From positions 32,476,197-32,540,196 of the forward strand of contig NC_134509.1 of NCBI RefSeq assembly GCF_027942865.1: DNA of 64,000 nucleotides, in the 5' to 3' direction. This DNA is from Odontesthes bonariensis (taxonomy: Eukaryota; Chordata; Actinopteri; Atheriniformes; Atherinopsidae). Positions 1-12,723 of this stretch are shown in pieces. The first letter of the stretch is position 1, and every line of letters begins with the position of its first letter. Under the pieces are notes generated by a model. The model had not been told where the DNA came from. It saw only the letters and a program-made list of their open reading frames with translations, and searched no databases. The position numbers were made by a program, and so were the translations under genes.

Positions 1-190
1 TGTGAATCATTTAGAATGGACTGCACACGAACTCGTGCCTCGTACGTCTCACCTTTCACCAGTAAATCAGGGTCCAGCTGTGCCTCACAGCTCCACTTAC
101 ACGGAATGGATTTTTTCTGCACAGAGGGATCCTGAAAAAAAAGGGAGCAGTGTGTGGATGTTCGATACACGCATTTTCACATCAGATCAT

Positions 191-855
191 TTAAAGGAGA
201 ACTCCGGTATTTTCAACATTAAGCCTCTTTTCTGAGTCGTCTGCAATGTTTTAGAACCCCCCTCACCGCTTTTTTGATGTTTAATGCTGTCTCCGGTATT
301 TGCCTAATTTTGATTCTTCTCAACCTGCTTCAGAACGGCAAGTCATGCGCATGTCCAGAAAGGTCCGTAAAAGCACAATAAACGTCCGTTTTCAAAATAA
401 TCAACTCACCGGAGTGGTTACTGGTGTGCACTGGTAATCCATATCAAATTTCGTGGCGAAAAGTTGCTTCTGTCGTGTTTTATTTGGCAGCTCGTTCATG
501 CTCGCACTATTTTCTTAGCGGTGGCGGAGTAAAATCAACGAACATCCAGTACAAAATGTCAAATAAAACACGACAGAAGCAACTTTTCGCCACGAAATTT
601 GATATGGATTACCAGTGCACACCAGTAACCACTCCGGTGAGTTGATGATTTTGAAAACGGACGTTTATGGTGCTTTTACGGACCTTGCTAGACATGCGCA
701 TAACTTGCCGTTCTGAAGCAGGTTGAGAAGAATCAAAATTAGGCAAATACCGGAGACAGCAGTAAACATCAAAAAAGCGGTGAGGGGGCTTCTAAAACAT
801 TGCAGACGACTCAGAAAAGAGGCTTAATGTTGAAAATACCGGAGTTCTCCTTTAA
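191..855. mobile_element. Palindromic TTAA-flanked MITE (Kolobok/T2-like)
   Basis: The segment is a near-perfect palindrome. It opens with TTAAAGGAGAACTCCGG and closes with the reverse complement of it. The arms run from 191 to about 487 and from about 560 to 855, around a central loop of about 70 bp. No transposase is encoded. TTAA at both ends followed by AGGRR is the signature reported for T2-type MITEs moved by Kolobok transposases; piggyBac also uses TTAA, so the superfamily is inferred. The arms differ at only a few bases, which suggests a fairly young copy or one kept uniform by gene conversion. Confidence 0.8.
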
Positions 856-3800
856 GCTTGATTTCATACAACCTCATGGAATTTGTCAATTGTAAAAACA
901 GTCACTTTCTGGATCTCTCTACTCGTTGCTCTTATTTAAATTAATTTATACATTGACAGAAACATTTACATACGCTCCATGACTGATCCTTTTGTTTCCA
1001 CTGCAGCTGTGAGTTATAAAATTTGATGCGTTGATGGGTTGAATCTTGGGTGAACCAGGACACGATGGTAGAGTTGACATATGGTTTTGATGGAGGATTC
1101 ACCTTCACTGCAAGAGCACTCAGTTTGTTTTGGGTCACTATGAACCATGCATCAGGTAAGTCTCCAGCATGGTATACATTATAGTTTATACTCACCATGA
1201 CAATTTGGACGGTAGGAAATTATTTGACTTTTTTCCGGAGGGATACAGCTCAGATTAATGGACAGAATATGATACTTTAAAAACTAAAAGAACAAAAAGA
1301 AAATGTTTTTGAGTTTGAAAAAACAGCTCTGCAAACCTTAAGAAACATCGGTTTAAGTATGGGGATCCTTAAATTATTCATATCCAAAAGTAAAAATAGT
1401 AGATGTTACTGGAATCGATATAAATCCTGAATCACATGTCATGAAAAACAAAAACACAACAAATTAAAGTGATTTGATTTCTCACAATGTAAGTTGTTTG
1501 GAAGATCAGGGAGCACTTCCTTATGGCGGGTTTGGAGGGATCAACAGGCTGTAGTGTACAGGAAGCGCTGTATGGATTTTTACTGGCACATGGACGAACA
1601 ATGTTCATATTAATGTTGCTGCACATGATGTTATTTGAACATATATTATGCTCTGTAAGAACATGACTGTGGTAGTTTTTCATGCTGTTACTGGTCTTAC
1701 CTGGGAGAAACCTTTTGAGCATGTATTGTGCACACTCTATCCATATGATCAGAGACAGTTGTGCTGTTCCAAAAACAAGTGATGTTTTGACTGAAGTCAT
1801 TGTAGCAAGTGAGATCTGTGAAAAACAGCGGAGATTGAATGACATGGAAAGGATGAAACATCTTCATTTATGCTATATAAGTCAAGTTCAAAAAACATTA
1901 CGAACTCTTATCTGGAAGGCTGGGACAGCCTTCACCTCTGGTGGTGCAGACTTGAAGCAGAGGAAGCAGAAGAAAGAAGAACGGGGTTTTTTTGTTTCTC
2001 TCCATTTATTTTGTCATCTGTGATCTTTCATGGAGATCTCAAACCGCCTCCCTCTTCTTCTCATCCTGTGTTTGACAAATGCAAGGGATGATGATAACTT
2101 TGTGTTGTTCTTTTTTCACTCATTTATTTCAGCAACTAGTAACTAGTAGTAACCCATATGCATCAAAATTACATCTAACCACAAAGACTACGAGGTGACG
2201 GGGTGGTCGGTGGCGTAGTAACTACCAAATGTGTTAGATCTTGCCTCAGTAGTTATGCTGTGGTTCCACTAATACATATGGATAAAACATCTACTCAAAT
2301 ATGATGAAACTGTTTTACAAAAAATTAATACCAAGTCTGATGAAGTGATAAAGGGACATAGTATGAAAAAAAAGAACAATCTAAATCAATTAGCAGCACA
2401 GCATTTAATTACATTGGTTTATTTGTATAATCTAGTTATTACTTAAGGGACTGAAAAAAAACATAACCCAGAAGTCCAAACAGCACTCAAACCCCATATG
2501 TTGTGATTTAGAGAAACATGGCACCAAGCTGCGAAGCAGGGTTTTTCTAGCTCCCCCGGTGAATTGTTTTGCTCATTTGCTATCTCTGACTAAATTAAGT
2601 CTCCATGATTATTGCAAGGTGAAAATTTAAATGATCTGCAACTGAACTGCAAATCAAACTCTAAATCTATTAACTTGATATATTTTTTTGCAATAGAGGC
2701 CTACCTTATACAAAGAGGTTTCAATAATGCAAGACTGTAAAATGGTATGCTTTTGGTCCTTACTCTCTCTTTACCCTAACACACCTTCTAAAAGTTGATC
2801 AATGCGCATGTAAATTCCCAAATGCCAAAGTAAACTACAAATGACAGATTTGTTATTTGCCCAGAGCCATAGTTAACTGGTACTTCGATGCTGTCGCAGT
2901 GCAGCTTTGCTCCATGTTTTAAATGTGTCATGCACAACTTAATCTCAGAATAAGGTTGATTTAGTTGAGATTAGGTTGAGAAAGTTGAGACTGTCGGGGC
3001 TATGGCAGGAGTATGACCTGGATTTTAGAAACACTCAGAGCCCAACATACCGTACTGTACAATCAATACTCAATTGAATAAGAAATTATGGAAAAAAGAT
3101 CAAAAGAGCAAAGATATGCAAAAGTACATGTCTACAGGCATATAGCACAAGTAAAACAAGATGTGTTACATGTGTTGTCAAGTCTTTTTGTCAAGTTTGT
3201 CGTTAACCAGCCTGTTAACCTATCTTAGCCTGTTGTGGGTGTAGGACTTTGCAAGTTAAATGAATTGTGGTCCAACTGAAAATCTTTTGATAAGCATTTA
3301 AAAAATGAGCTTTACAGATATACAGTCATCATGCCGTTTTCTCATGAATTATCGGAAAATACTCCCACATTTTAGCAGAATGGCTGCCTGCCTGCTCCTC
3401 TCTTCCAACGTCATGACCGTTTGTGATAAATAAAGTCTTGTTAGACATTGAAAGACTTAATAGAAACAAGCACAAAACTTTTTTTTCATATCTATCTACC
3501 AACCACCGATAAGATGAAACGGAACTTGATACTTAAACTCTCTAAAGGTCAGTGCAAAGAAATCTCGCCACAAAGCCACCACAAGTCTCCTCTCAGTTTG
3601 AAACAACCATGTTTTCTGAAAATCATTTGCATGTATGAATTCTGATTTGCATCACTGAGATGTTTTTTTCTCTTCTGTTTTCCTTTGAAAGACCAATTGC
3701 GAAATTGAGACTAATACCTGCCGTGAAACTGTCTCTATACCATGAAGCTAGTTGAACAAGAAAAACAAAAAACCCTCAATGGGGTTTTAAGACGAACAGA

Positions 3801-3888
3801 TAACCGCTGCAATATCAGTGTTTCTGCAACAATTTTTATCCCTCAACAAGTTAATAATTCATCATAATCTATTACTTCCCTGTCATTT
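856..3888. other. Spacer, nothing recognised
   Basis: About 3 kb of AT-rich DNA. Open frames here are short and match no family I know, and I saw no tRNA, splice-bounded exon or repeat end. Confidence 0.5.
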
Positions 3889-4069
3889 CTGGATAGTATA
3901 GTGGTAAGATTGCCACCTTTTATGTTGGTGACCTGGGTTCACATCCTCACACTCCTGCATGAAAGGTACTACCTCCCAGTAGGGGGTCCTTGAGAAACAC
4001 CCCCTTACCCTACCCACCTACCAGTGTAAGTCGCTTTGGATAAAAGCGTCTGCCAAATGCATAAAACTA
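3889..4069 (+). mobile_element. tRNA-derived SINE with fish LINE-type 3' tail
   Basis: The head reads as a degenerate tRNA: GGATAGTATAGTGGTAAGA resembles an A-box region, and GGTTCACATCC resembles the B box GGTTCGANTCC. The 3' part contains GTCGCTTTGGATAAAAGCG and TCTGCCAAATG. This small hairpin tail is shared by many fish SINEs (for example the salmonid HpaI family) and their partner L2-clade LINEs. No clear target duplication was found, and the copy is somewhat diverged. Assignment to a SINE is firm; the named family is not. Confidence 0.8.
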
Positions 4070-4129
4070 AAAATTTCAGTCTGTTCTATGCATTTGAACA
4101 AGTTTTTTTGTGCACATCTGAGGGTAGGA

Positions 4130-4202
4130 GGTTGGTGAAGTGGGGAGCACTGTCACCTGAGCAACAAGATTCTGAGTTTGAACCTACTGAACAGCTGGAG
4201 CA
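4130..4202 (+). repeat. Fragment of the abundant GCACGGTGG-type teleost repeat
   Basis: The stretch matches the 5' part of the element at 13794-14110 (the GTGG..AGCACTGTCACCT..AGCAA..GTTTGAACC pattern). It is a short, diverged piece with no visible ends. Confidence 0.5.
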
Positions 4203-5284
4203 TTTTTTGCATTTTAAGATTTGCCTGTTTCTACGTGAGTTTAATTGCACATTCTCCATCTTCTATCCACATTTAAAATAAATCCATGTTGGTGAATTGT
4301 ATAGTCTTGATTGGCTGTGGATGTAGTTGCCTTAACCCTGTGATGAAGTTTTATTGTCATGTTAGTTTTGCCTTTTATCCCCAAGTTTGTTCTGTTAAAA
4401 TTGGCTTTGTTCTTAGACATTATGAATAAACAGCAATACAGCAATATTCAAAAGACTGATCAGTGTCTGCTTTTGCGTCTTAGTAAAACTGGCATCTAAA
4501 CTGTGTCACAAACAGAATGGAAAATAAATGTTTGTGGGTTTCATGTTGGATTTGTAGTATGAGGTTATTTTAGCCAACCGTTAACCAACCAACACCCACT
4601 GCCCTAAATACAGCTTCTCTCTTCCTCAATAACAAAACAATGTCAAAATGTTCAACTTTTGTGTGAAGGCAATATTTTCCGAAGTTTCAGGCATTACGTG
4701 TATAACAGCAGTATAACAACTGCAAACATTAAGCCAAAAAAAAGTAGTAAAAAAATGTGTCCCTGAAATGTATTCAAATGCAACATCATATCCGTACACA
4801 GGGGAAAGCAAGCGTTCCTGCTGTCACCGGTCACCTGTTTATGAGATTTAATTAAGGTCAGAGTGTTTTTCTGCGAACCAAAAATGTTCCAAGTGACAGG
4901 TGCACTTCCTGCTAACACCTCCAGCTGTAAAAACAGCATTAATCAGATTACAAGCGACAACGTCTGTGGTCACAGACCTAATTTATCTTTACAAAAAGGG
5001 ATGCAAAAAAGAGAAGTTTGACTTCCCAGCTGCGTATATTATAGAAAACAAGTGTAATGGTAGTCAGGAAGTTGATAGATAGAGGATCAGTTTGACCTTG
5101 TTATTACGTTATTAAGTGTTTACCATAAACAAATGATCACTTGATATAGAAAAAAATAAGCGTGATACAGGGAGCTAACTGAACAGATCCTCTTAAAATC
5201 ATATACTACATTCAGGCTGCTGTGCTGCAGCTGCTACTTCAGATAGCTAGTATGTTTAATATCTTACCAAATCAGTACATCTTT
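4203..5284. other. Spacer, nothing recognised
   Basis: AT-rich sequence with only short shadow frames. No exon, RNA gene or repeat terminus was identified. Confidence 0.5.
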
Positions 5285-6860
5285 ACTCACACTCACTCCT
5301 AGGGTCCGTTTAGAGTCGTCAGTCAATCTAACATGCATGTTTTTGAAAGGTGGGAGGAAGCAAGATTACCCAGAGAGAACTTACACTGGGTGCTCTGGGT
5401 ACTAGTGTTGCGCGGGTAAGGGTTTTTTTGGCACCTGCCCCAACCCGACCCGCGAGAATTTCCAAACCGCCCCGCCCGACCAGTGGAAAATCTAAAGCGC
5501 CCCGCCCGACCCACAAAATATGACCCGTAAAAAAAACAACCCAGGGCCTGTAGAGAGGGTTAATTTAACACGAACCTAAACGAGAAGGATTTGCGCTAGA
5601 CTCGCATTATTGTGATTAATTTGGTCAGTTACGTCGCCCATACAATCCGGCGCGTTTCTTTCCTCGAATGTGTGCTTGAGGATGGTGTTAATGACGTGCG
5701 CTGCACAGGGGATCCAAGAATACTTTAATGTTGGGGCCTTGGTCACTCACAAACACAACTTTTCTCAGATTGTCAGGTGGTCTGCCAATTTCAAGTAGTT
5801 CCTTAGTTATCTGTTCTTGTATGTTTGGTGCGGTTTTTCGGAGAGTGTGGTCAAATTCCAATGAGGAAATTACGCGACTTGACAGTTTCCAATCTTCTGT
5901 CACGAAATGGCAGGTAAGTACGGTGTACGACCGCATGTTGAAACTGTCGGTCCACATAGGTTGTGATGCCTATTCCATATTCCATGGCTTTTTGAATCTG
6001 CTCTATAAGCCTCTCCTTTTCAGTTTTGGCACGCTCTTTGGCTCTGTCGCAAATGGTTTGCCTATGAGGTAGGACAGAGTTAATGTGCACCTGTCCAAAC
6101 CGTGCGCCTATATTTACAAGCCCCTGTGCCACCTGCATAAAGCCCTTCCCAGAGACAATGTCAAATGGGCGTAAATCCGCACAGCAGAATTCTACGAAGT
6201 CATCCACTAATTCAGACTTCGCATGGAGTGGTGCCGTGCCTTTTAGGAAAGATGACATTAAGGGTTGCACTGCAGAGGCGGGTGTGGAAAACTTGTTTGC
6301 CTGCGCAGCAGACCCACGGCATGAATGTCGTAACAGATTTGATGTACCGGTCTTATATCCATCATACTTGTACAGCGCCTCACAATGCCAGCACATGACA
6401 TAGTCTGCAATGGTGTCAGCCATCTTCATCCGAGTCCTCCTAGAAGTTTGGCGGTGTAAACAAAAACTACGGATAAAATGTGACGTGGACACCCAGGTTA
6501 TGTCAGTCAGACAACAACCGCACGAGTGAGAGCTTTGAGTGCAATGACTTTGTGACAGCGGGATGTATGCAATTGATAAGTTCTGTAACTCAAAATTGCG
6601 ATTTCACCTATATTTCCAAACTTCCGGGTTGCGGGTTTTGACTATTTTTACCCACCCCGCCCGCACCCGCAATACTTAGAAAAAACTGCTACCCAACCCA
6701 CCTGCGGGTCAATGGGTGACCCGCGCAGCACTACTGGGTACACTGGGTACTCTGGGTACACTGGGTACTCTTTGTCCACACAAAAAGGCCCCAGCTGGGA
6801 ATCAAATCTGGAACCCTCTTGCTGTGAGGTGACAGTACTAACCACCATACCACAGTGCAG
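5285..6860 (-). repeat. GCACGGTGG-type teleost repeat split by a hAT insertion
   Basis: The parts at 5285-5402 and 6734-6860 read, on the minus strand, as one copy of the repeat seen whole at 13794-14110. They include the TAACATGCATG and GGTGGGAGGAAGC blocks on one side, and AAAGGCCCCAGCTGGGA and the TGCTGTGAGGTGACAGTACTAACC region on the other. A short tandem of CTGGGTACW units (four copies after the insertion) lies where the hAT entered. This repeat is therefore older than the hAT. Confidence 0.75.
5403..6733 (-). mobile_element. hAT DNA transposon, internally deleted, with transposase remnant
   Basis: The element starts TAGTGTTGCGCGGGTA and ends with the inverted form TAGTGCTGCGCGGGTC. 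It is flanked by an exact 8-bp duplication, CTGGGTAC, at 5395-5402 and 6734-6741, which is the hAT hallmark. On the minus strand, a frame at 5851-6492 encodes a BED-type zinc finger (CWHC, then H and C about 20 residues on) followed by a hAT N-terminal region. A second frame at 5688-5957 continues the similarity (LRKVVFVSDQGPNIK, part of the catalytic core). The two frames differ, so there is a shift between them. The C-terminal dimerisation domain is missing, and at 1.3 kb the copy cannot be autonomous. Confidence 0.88.
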
Positions 6861-7098
6861 TCAAAGCTAATTGAAGATCTTTACATAATGTGAGACTTTT
6901 TCTGTGCATGCAATCAAGAACTGATAACAATTGAGGCAGCTTAAAGGGGAATGTTATAATGAATGACAAATCTAACTCCAAATATCTATACTCTTGCACT
7001 GTGCACATGCAGATGGTCCTCACTATCAGAACACAGCAATTCAACAGCACTACTTATGTGGGTACCCCATAGATAGAGCCTGGCCAAAAACATCTTTA

Positions 7099-7122
7099 CA
7101 GCAGTGTGATATCACACTGCTG
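7099..7122. repeat. 24-bp perfect palindrome
   Basis: CAGCAGTGTGAT is followed directly by its reverse complement. It is loop-less, so it could be a dimer-type protein site or chance; nothing nearby decides. Confidence 0.6.
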
Positions 7123-7304
7123 AATTCTTTACAGTATCAATGATGAGTTTGCGTTGTCACCATGGTACCCCTGCTGATTAAGGGAGCAGTTTTCTTTACT
7201 TTACAGAATCTTATTTATCGAACACAAGTAACATTGATTTCACTCAGAGTTATTATCTAATAAGAGAACATTGAGCAAAGCAGATGTGTGGTTTCTATTG
7301 CTAC

Positions 7305-7512
7305 AGTAAACCATCCATCCATTCTTCCATCTTTTATACCTGCTTAATACAATTCACAGTTGGAAGGTGGCTGGAGCCCATCCCAGTTGCCCTTGGACAA
7401 AATGAGGTGTGCACCCTGGACATTTCGCTAGTCCATCACAGGGCCAACACAGAGACACTCACACCTACGGCCAATTCAAAGTCACCAATTAACCATACAT
7501 TCATATTACTGA
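7305..7512 (-). repeat. Fragment of the GCACGGTGG-type teleost repeat (3' part)
   Basis: Blocks typical of the repeat's 3' half on the minus strand are present: the CCATCCATTC start, GGCTGGAGCCCATCCCAG, GTCCATCACAGGGCCAACAC and GAGACACTCACACC. The copy is diverged and lacks the 5' half. Confidence 0.65.
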
Positions 7513-10500
7513 ACTGTTGGAGTACCTGGTGAGAATCGCTATGGTTAACCAGAGATTGATATACTTTATAAACTGATACACATCCATAACCAAGCTGTTG
7601 AGCAGAGTGTGGCCTAAATGTGAAGCCTAAATCAATGCATCGAAGTAGTTGGTGAAAAACCTTCTCATTTGGACCCATCCTGGGTTTCTTTTCTCTGCTG
7701 AACATATATATTTTTCACTTGAGCAAGCAAAAAGTTGGACAGCCCTTTATCATAGTATTTTAATGCTCTGCTTAAAATGTCAATTTTTAAAGACATAAAA
7801 CTAAATTCCTCTGTAGCTGTTGTCAACCTTCTCACTGGGCAGTCCACTGACTTTACAAACTGATGACTTGTGAGGAACCAGCAGCAAACATGAGAAATTT
7901 GTGTGAATTAGTTGAGTCGGCCTCATATCATGATGAACCTGGCACAGTGTAAAAAACATGCTTGTGTAGTAGGCCTTTGAATCGCAGTATCAAATGAAGA
8001 ACTCTTTTGAGTCTCGCTTTGTCCCAGTCCACCTCAACGACTTACTTCCTCTAAGACTCTGTACAAAGTTATGTTCATGTTCTGCTTATGTCTTTGTTCC
8101 TCTGACATTTGGACTTCCCCTGATCTCGTCCAATGTAAAAATGAGACAACATGCTCTTTTTTTCTCACTTTCCTCTCTGCTTCACAGAAAAAGAAAAAGC
8201 AAGAAACCACAATCCACACTAAACATCTACACACCAAACATGCACCTAAACCACTTCCTAGCCCCGTTTTCTTTCCAGACAGCCACTTTAGTTTCCAATA
8301 AAAGAAAAAAAAAAACAACTGCTGAGAAAAGATAAACTAGTAGGCATTTCGATGCATAGATAATGACACCTGACTTCTCACCCAATGAATACATTGCGGG
8401 GTAAGATAGTTCTCCTGATAGCAATAGATAGAGAGATCTGGCCATGTGCAAACAGAAGCAGAACCACTTGGGGAAACACAGGTCATCTGTCATGTGAATT
8501 TGACATGGTGTTTATAATACCCTATAGATGCACCAACAGTGCAAATAGTTTAAAATAAAGCATTAACAAACCAACTTAACATTGGCATGAACAAACGCCT
8601 GGGCACACCTGATCTTCAAAAGGCACAAAGGTTACAACCTGAATTCACAAAAATATGTGAAATAAGCACAATCTCTTTAATAACACATAGTGGTAGCACA
8701 TGATCTGTTGAAGTTGAGTGATGGCAGCATGAAAGAATGTCATCAGGTCCTCTGTTAATGGACTGGTTCTTTGGTTCTTTTTGGTATTGATACTTTTGTT
8801 TTTCAGACACTGCCTGGTCATGTATAAGCAAGAATGAATGCACAAGAATCTTGTTTTCAGAACAAGACAGCCTGATGAATGTTGGAACTTAAAGGAATTT
8901 GAGAACTGTATTATCGATCCTTTCATAAAGGATGGCGTGGAAGTGTATCCTGTGCTAAAGGAGACGATTTAAGAAGCACAGAAGCTTGTTGCTTTAGCAT
9001 TTAGAGGATTCAGCCAGCTTCTATTTTGGCTGACACTTTCAGGTAATTTCACAAAAATAGACTCTTCGACCTCAGAGTGAGATTGTGCAAGATTATTTGG
9101 TTTGAAATCGACGGCTATATCAGGAGAAATAAGCACATTAACAGGATGTAACATGTAGGAGTACCAGCTAAAAGGTTTTGCATGTGGGTGGATTTATTCA
9201 AGATCTACTTGATAAAAGTTTAAACGTAGGTGCTTGAGCTTTGATAAGTATTTTATTATTTACCTTGGACTTTATTACAATCATGTAATATTGCTATATT
9301 ACTTAATAAATACCCATATTTTCTTTACACCTCCACCCTGTCTGTATCATGTCTCTTACCGCTTATATTTTGTCACCATCCCACATTAATGACATTTTTC
9401 GCTTTCAAGCACCGTTTCCCCCACACCAGCCCTTTTTGTACTCTTTCTTCTTAACTATCCCTCTCTCTCTCTTCTTTTCTTTGTGATTTTGAAAAGTTAT
9501 CTATTCTTGTGTGAGTTAGTAAATCAAAGACGTGGTTACATAGTTGTCAGTGCTTATTGGAATTAATCTGTCACTTTTTAAAGACTTCAAATGGCATAGC
9601 ATTGTGTTAAATTGTATTTCTATCTGCGCATGCTCGACCAACATCAGATATAGATCACTTTAACCCATTAAGACCCGCCGCACCCTGTAAAGACACGTAT
9701 AGGCTCCATTACATGTTCAATAAGATGATGGGATCATCGTGGCTTAACAATTATTTTAACAGGGAAACTTATCCTATAATGTTAGATTTACCAAACCTGC
9801 CGAAACACCCAAAATTTAATGTCATTGTTCTTTCATTCGAAGATTTGAGGCAGTGAACAAGCTGTAAATTAACCCTGAGTTTGTATTTTTTGTCAACACG
9901 CAGTCATTTTTTACTAAGATGTAGGTCTCACTTAACAAAGAAAGGTCACAAACCACCAATGTTGAAAACCTCAAAACACACTTAACTTTATCATCTTCTT
10001 CATCATGGCTGTGACATCATTTCTTGCAACAGACTCATTCATGCTGTTCGCTGAAAAAAGCGTTTGATCTATATCATCAGCTACTAATTAAATAAGATTA
10101 ACTGAGATTGGCACCTACCTGTCCGGCTGTGCTCTGTGGACATCTCGCTTATCACATTTTCATGTCTATGGAGTCATTCAAACTGAAAATGTTTTTCGTC
10201 TTTTTAGACTTGAAATCGTTGCCTCATTTCTAAAGTGACTAATGGGAAAAGTTTGAGTACACTACACCACCAAAAGAAAAAAAGTGGCTTCTGTGGTTTC
10301 CTTGATGGTACTTGCTATCGTTGTACAAGAACTGTGAAAGCAGGGTAAAAACCCCTTGTTTCTCTTTCCTTTGCTCTGCCGGTATGTTGTATTCCAGTTA
10401 CTGCTTCAGACAAACACAAAGCAGTAACTGAATTTTGATTACTTGTTGCCTCCTAAAAAAGACGTGCTACGTTGACATATGGTAACAGAGGATCTGATGG

Positions 10501-11721
10501 CTGATGATGTAATATTCTATCATTTTTTGTGTGCTTTCCCAAACTAGATCTGAAATGCCATTGAAACACTTTAAATTACCCAAAAAGCAATCCCCTCAAA
10601 ATCAGCTCAAAGATTTATTGTCAGTCTCCTTTTTTAGTTAATTGTAATGGTTAGTACTAAGGTAGTGCAAACTTAACACCACAGGCACACTTTTGAAAGG
10701 TCAAATCTGAAGTGTCTGTTGGCATCGCAACTATCTGAATACACCCTCGCCTCACCCCCTCCTTCCTCACCTATATGAGAAACTATAGCTGTCGCAACAA
10801 ATGTGAAAGTCCCTTGACCTTTCTGGTCTGCTCTAAGAACAAAATAGAGCAACATGGTGGGCTTGGTGTAAAAGTGACCCGTGGTGGGTTAATTTAATGT
10901 AAATTTCTTGTCCTAAAGTAATAAACTGTTTGATTTTTAAGTAATACTACACTAATGACATTAGCCAGTAGTTATTGCCTTTCTGTAAATAGGTTCAAAG
11001 ATTTTGTCTTTGCATAACCTTTTCAAAAGCAAATCTGGTTGTGCCTCTGCCCATATCTATTTATCTATCCTTGCTGATCCCTTCATCTAACACATGTCAT
11101 ATATATATATACATATTGTTCTGTACCTTCGTTAGCTGCACTTCCTGTTTTATTTTGAAACAAATTTTCTTTGTAAATTTTTGTTTACTTTGCATCCTAT
11201 GTTTGCTGTGCTTTACACCAATGTCTTATCTGTTTGATTGCTATATATCTGTATTCAATTACGGTAGTTAGTGTGTTTATACACTGCTCGCACTTGCCAG
11301 ATCGTCATCATTACTGCTGGTTCTTTACCTGTTTCACTCTCTGAAATGTTTTGCCACGTTTCAATTTCTGTTTAGGGAATTCCCTTCCCCTGCAGAAGCT
11401 TTAGTTTGTTTTCATGTGAGCTAAAAGTCTCATTTTTGCATGAACCTGCTTTCTTCATCTTGCCACCAAATTGTATTTGAACTGTTAAATCTTGGCTCAC
11501 CACATAATTCAAGCCTCTCTTTAGGGGACACAATTAGATATTAAGCATCCCTCCAGAAAGAAGCATGGCTCCAACAAGCATCTTTTCTCATCTCCTCCAA
11601 GCTCTCTAACACCCTCACTGCCTCTCTTGCTTGACCAGTCAGCATAGTATCTTCTGCTCAGTCAACAAAAAGCCTGTTGTTCCACGGTTGATTGTCTCCT
11701 CTTCACCTGCCGACAAGCTTG
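7513..11721. other. Spacer, nothing firmly recognised
   Basis: 4.2 kb without a supported gene. Pyrimidine tracts, AT runs and short shadow frames only. TTAACCCA occurs near 9660 and inverted near 10890, but the match does not extend, so no transposon is called. Confidence 0.45.
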
Positions 11722-11870
11722 TTCCATTCTCATCCATCGATTTTCAATATCCGCTTAATCCGATTCAGAGTCGTGGGGAAGATAAAGAGTCTATCCCAGG
11801 TGTCATCAGATGTGAGGCAAGGTACGCCTTGGACAGGTCGCCTGTCCATAGCAGGGCTGCAGGTTGAACC
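11722..11870 (-). repeat. Fragment of the GCACGGTGG-type teleost repeat (3' part)
   Basis: CCATCGATTTTCAATATCCG, TCTATCCCAGGTGTCATC and GGACAGGTCGCCTGTCC match the 3' half of this repeat on the minus strand. The copy is diverged and has no intact ends. Confidence 0.6.
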
Positions 11871-12723
11871 TATTCAGCCTCAATATGTCCTGTCACTCAA
11901 ACTGACTTCTTTCATGCTCATTTCTATCTAAGTTAGTTGTTAACAAAAGGTTAAGATTGTCGAGTATAATTTTCAAAACTTTCTTCTCCAGTTTTTTTTT
12001 TTCCTCTGTGGCACTCCAAGTCATAGCGAGTAGTAGTCAAAACAGAAAATAACAGTTTAAATTCAGATGGATCACCATAAGCTGTAACTTGTTTAATTTG
12101 TCCTTTCAGCTGCAGAACACCTTTTTTGTAACTGGTTCCACTTTTCCCAACAATGATTCTGTAACACAACAGTGGGTAAAACCAAAAGAAGTGATCCAGT
12201 GTCACTTCACATATGCAGTTCCCGTAACAGAACATTCCACTTCTGCTTTTTGCAAATCAAAGTGAGAAACTAGCATCAGTAGCAGCTCTTCCATCTGTTT
12301 CCACTATGTAACATTTGCCCATTTGCAGAGCAGCAGTTTTTTCCTTAAATGCTATTAAGATTCAGACTCACATGGACTTTGACTTAAATTCCAAGAACAT
12401 AAAAACTTAAGGTACAGGATTGTTTGCACAAAGGACACCAGATAAACTCTAACTTCAAAGGAAACTACAATAAATGTTTGTGATTATCAATTTCATTTAG
12501 ATTTTGGCTTCTGAGTTTATAGCTGTACAGCTCACTATGGTTAACCTGATGCAGTTCTGCCCTCGTGTGGAGACTGAAAAAGTTGTAGGCCAGAAAGCCC
12601 ACATTTTTATATGGATGCTGAAAAACGCATTTATTCATCTTTAAAAGATGGGATGAATTACCTTGGCCTCCCAAAGTACAGATATACTTCTTCAAAATAT
12701 ACTCCTTTTCAGAGCACAGATTA
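11871..12723. other. Spacer, nothing recognised
   Basis: No supported gene or repeat end. Minus-strand frames at 11951-12235 and 12465-12695 have no recognisable domain. Confidence 0.45.

Noticed and set aside
8034-8318. Minus-strand frame of 94 codons
   Set aside because: Rich in Phe and Cys from A/T runs, with overlapping frames on the other strand and no splice or domain support.
9660-10895. TTAACCCA at both ends, suggestive of a piggyBac-like element
   Set aside because: Similarity stops after about eight bases, and no transposase frame lies between.
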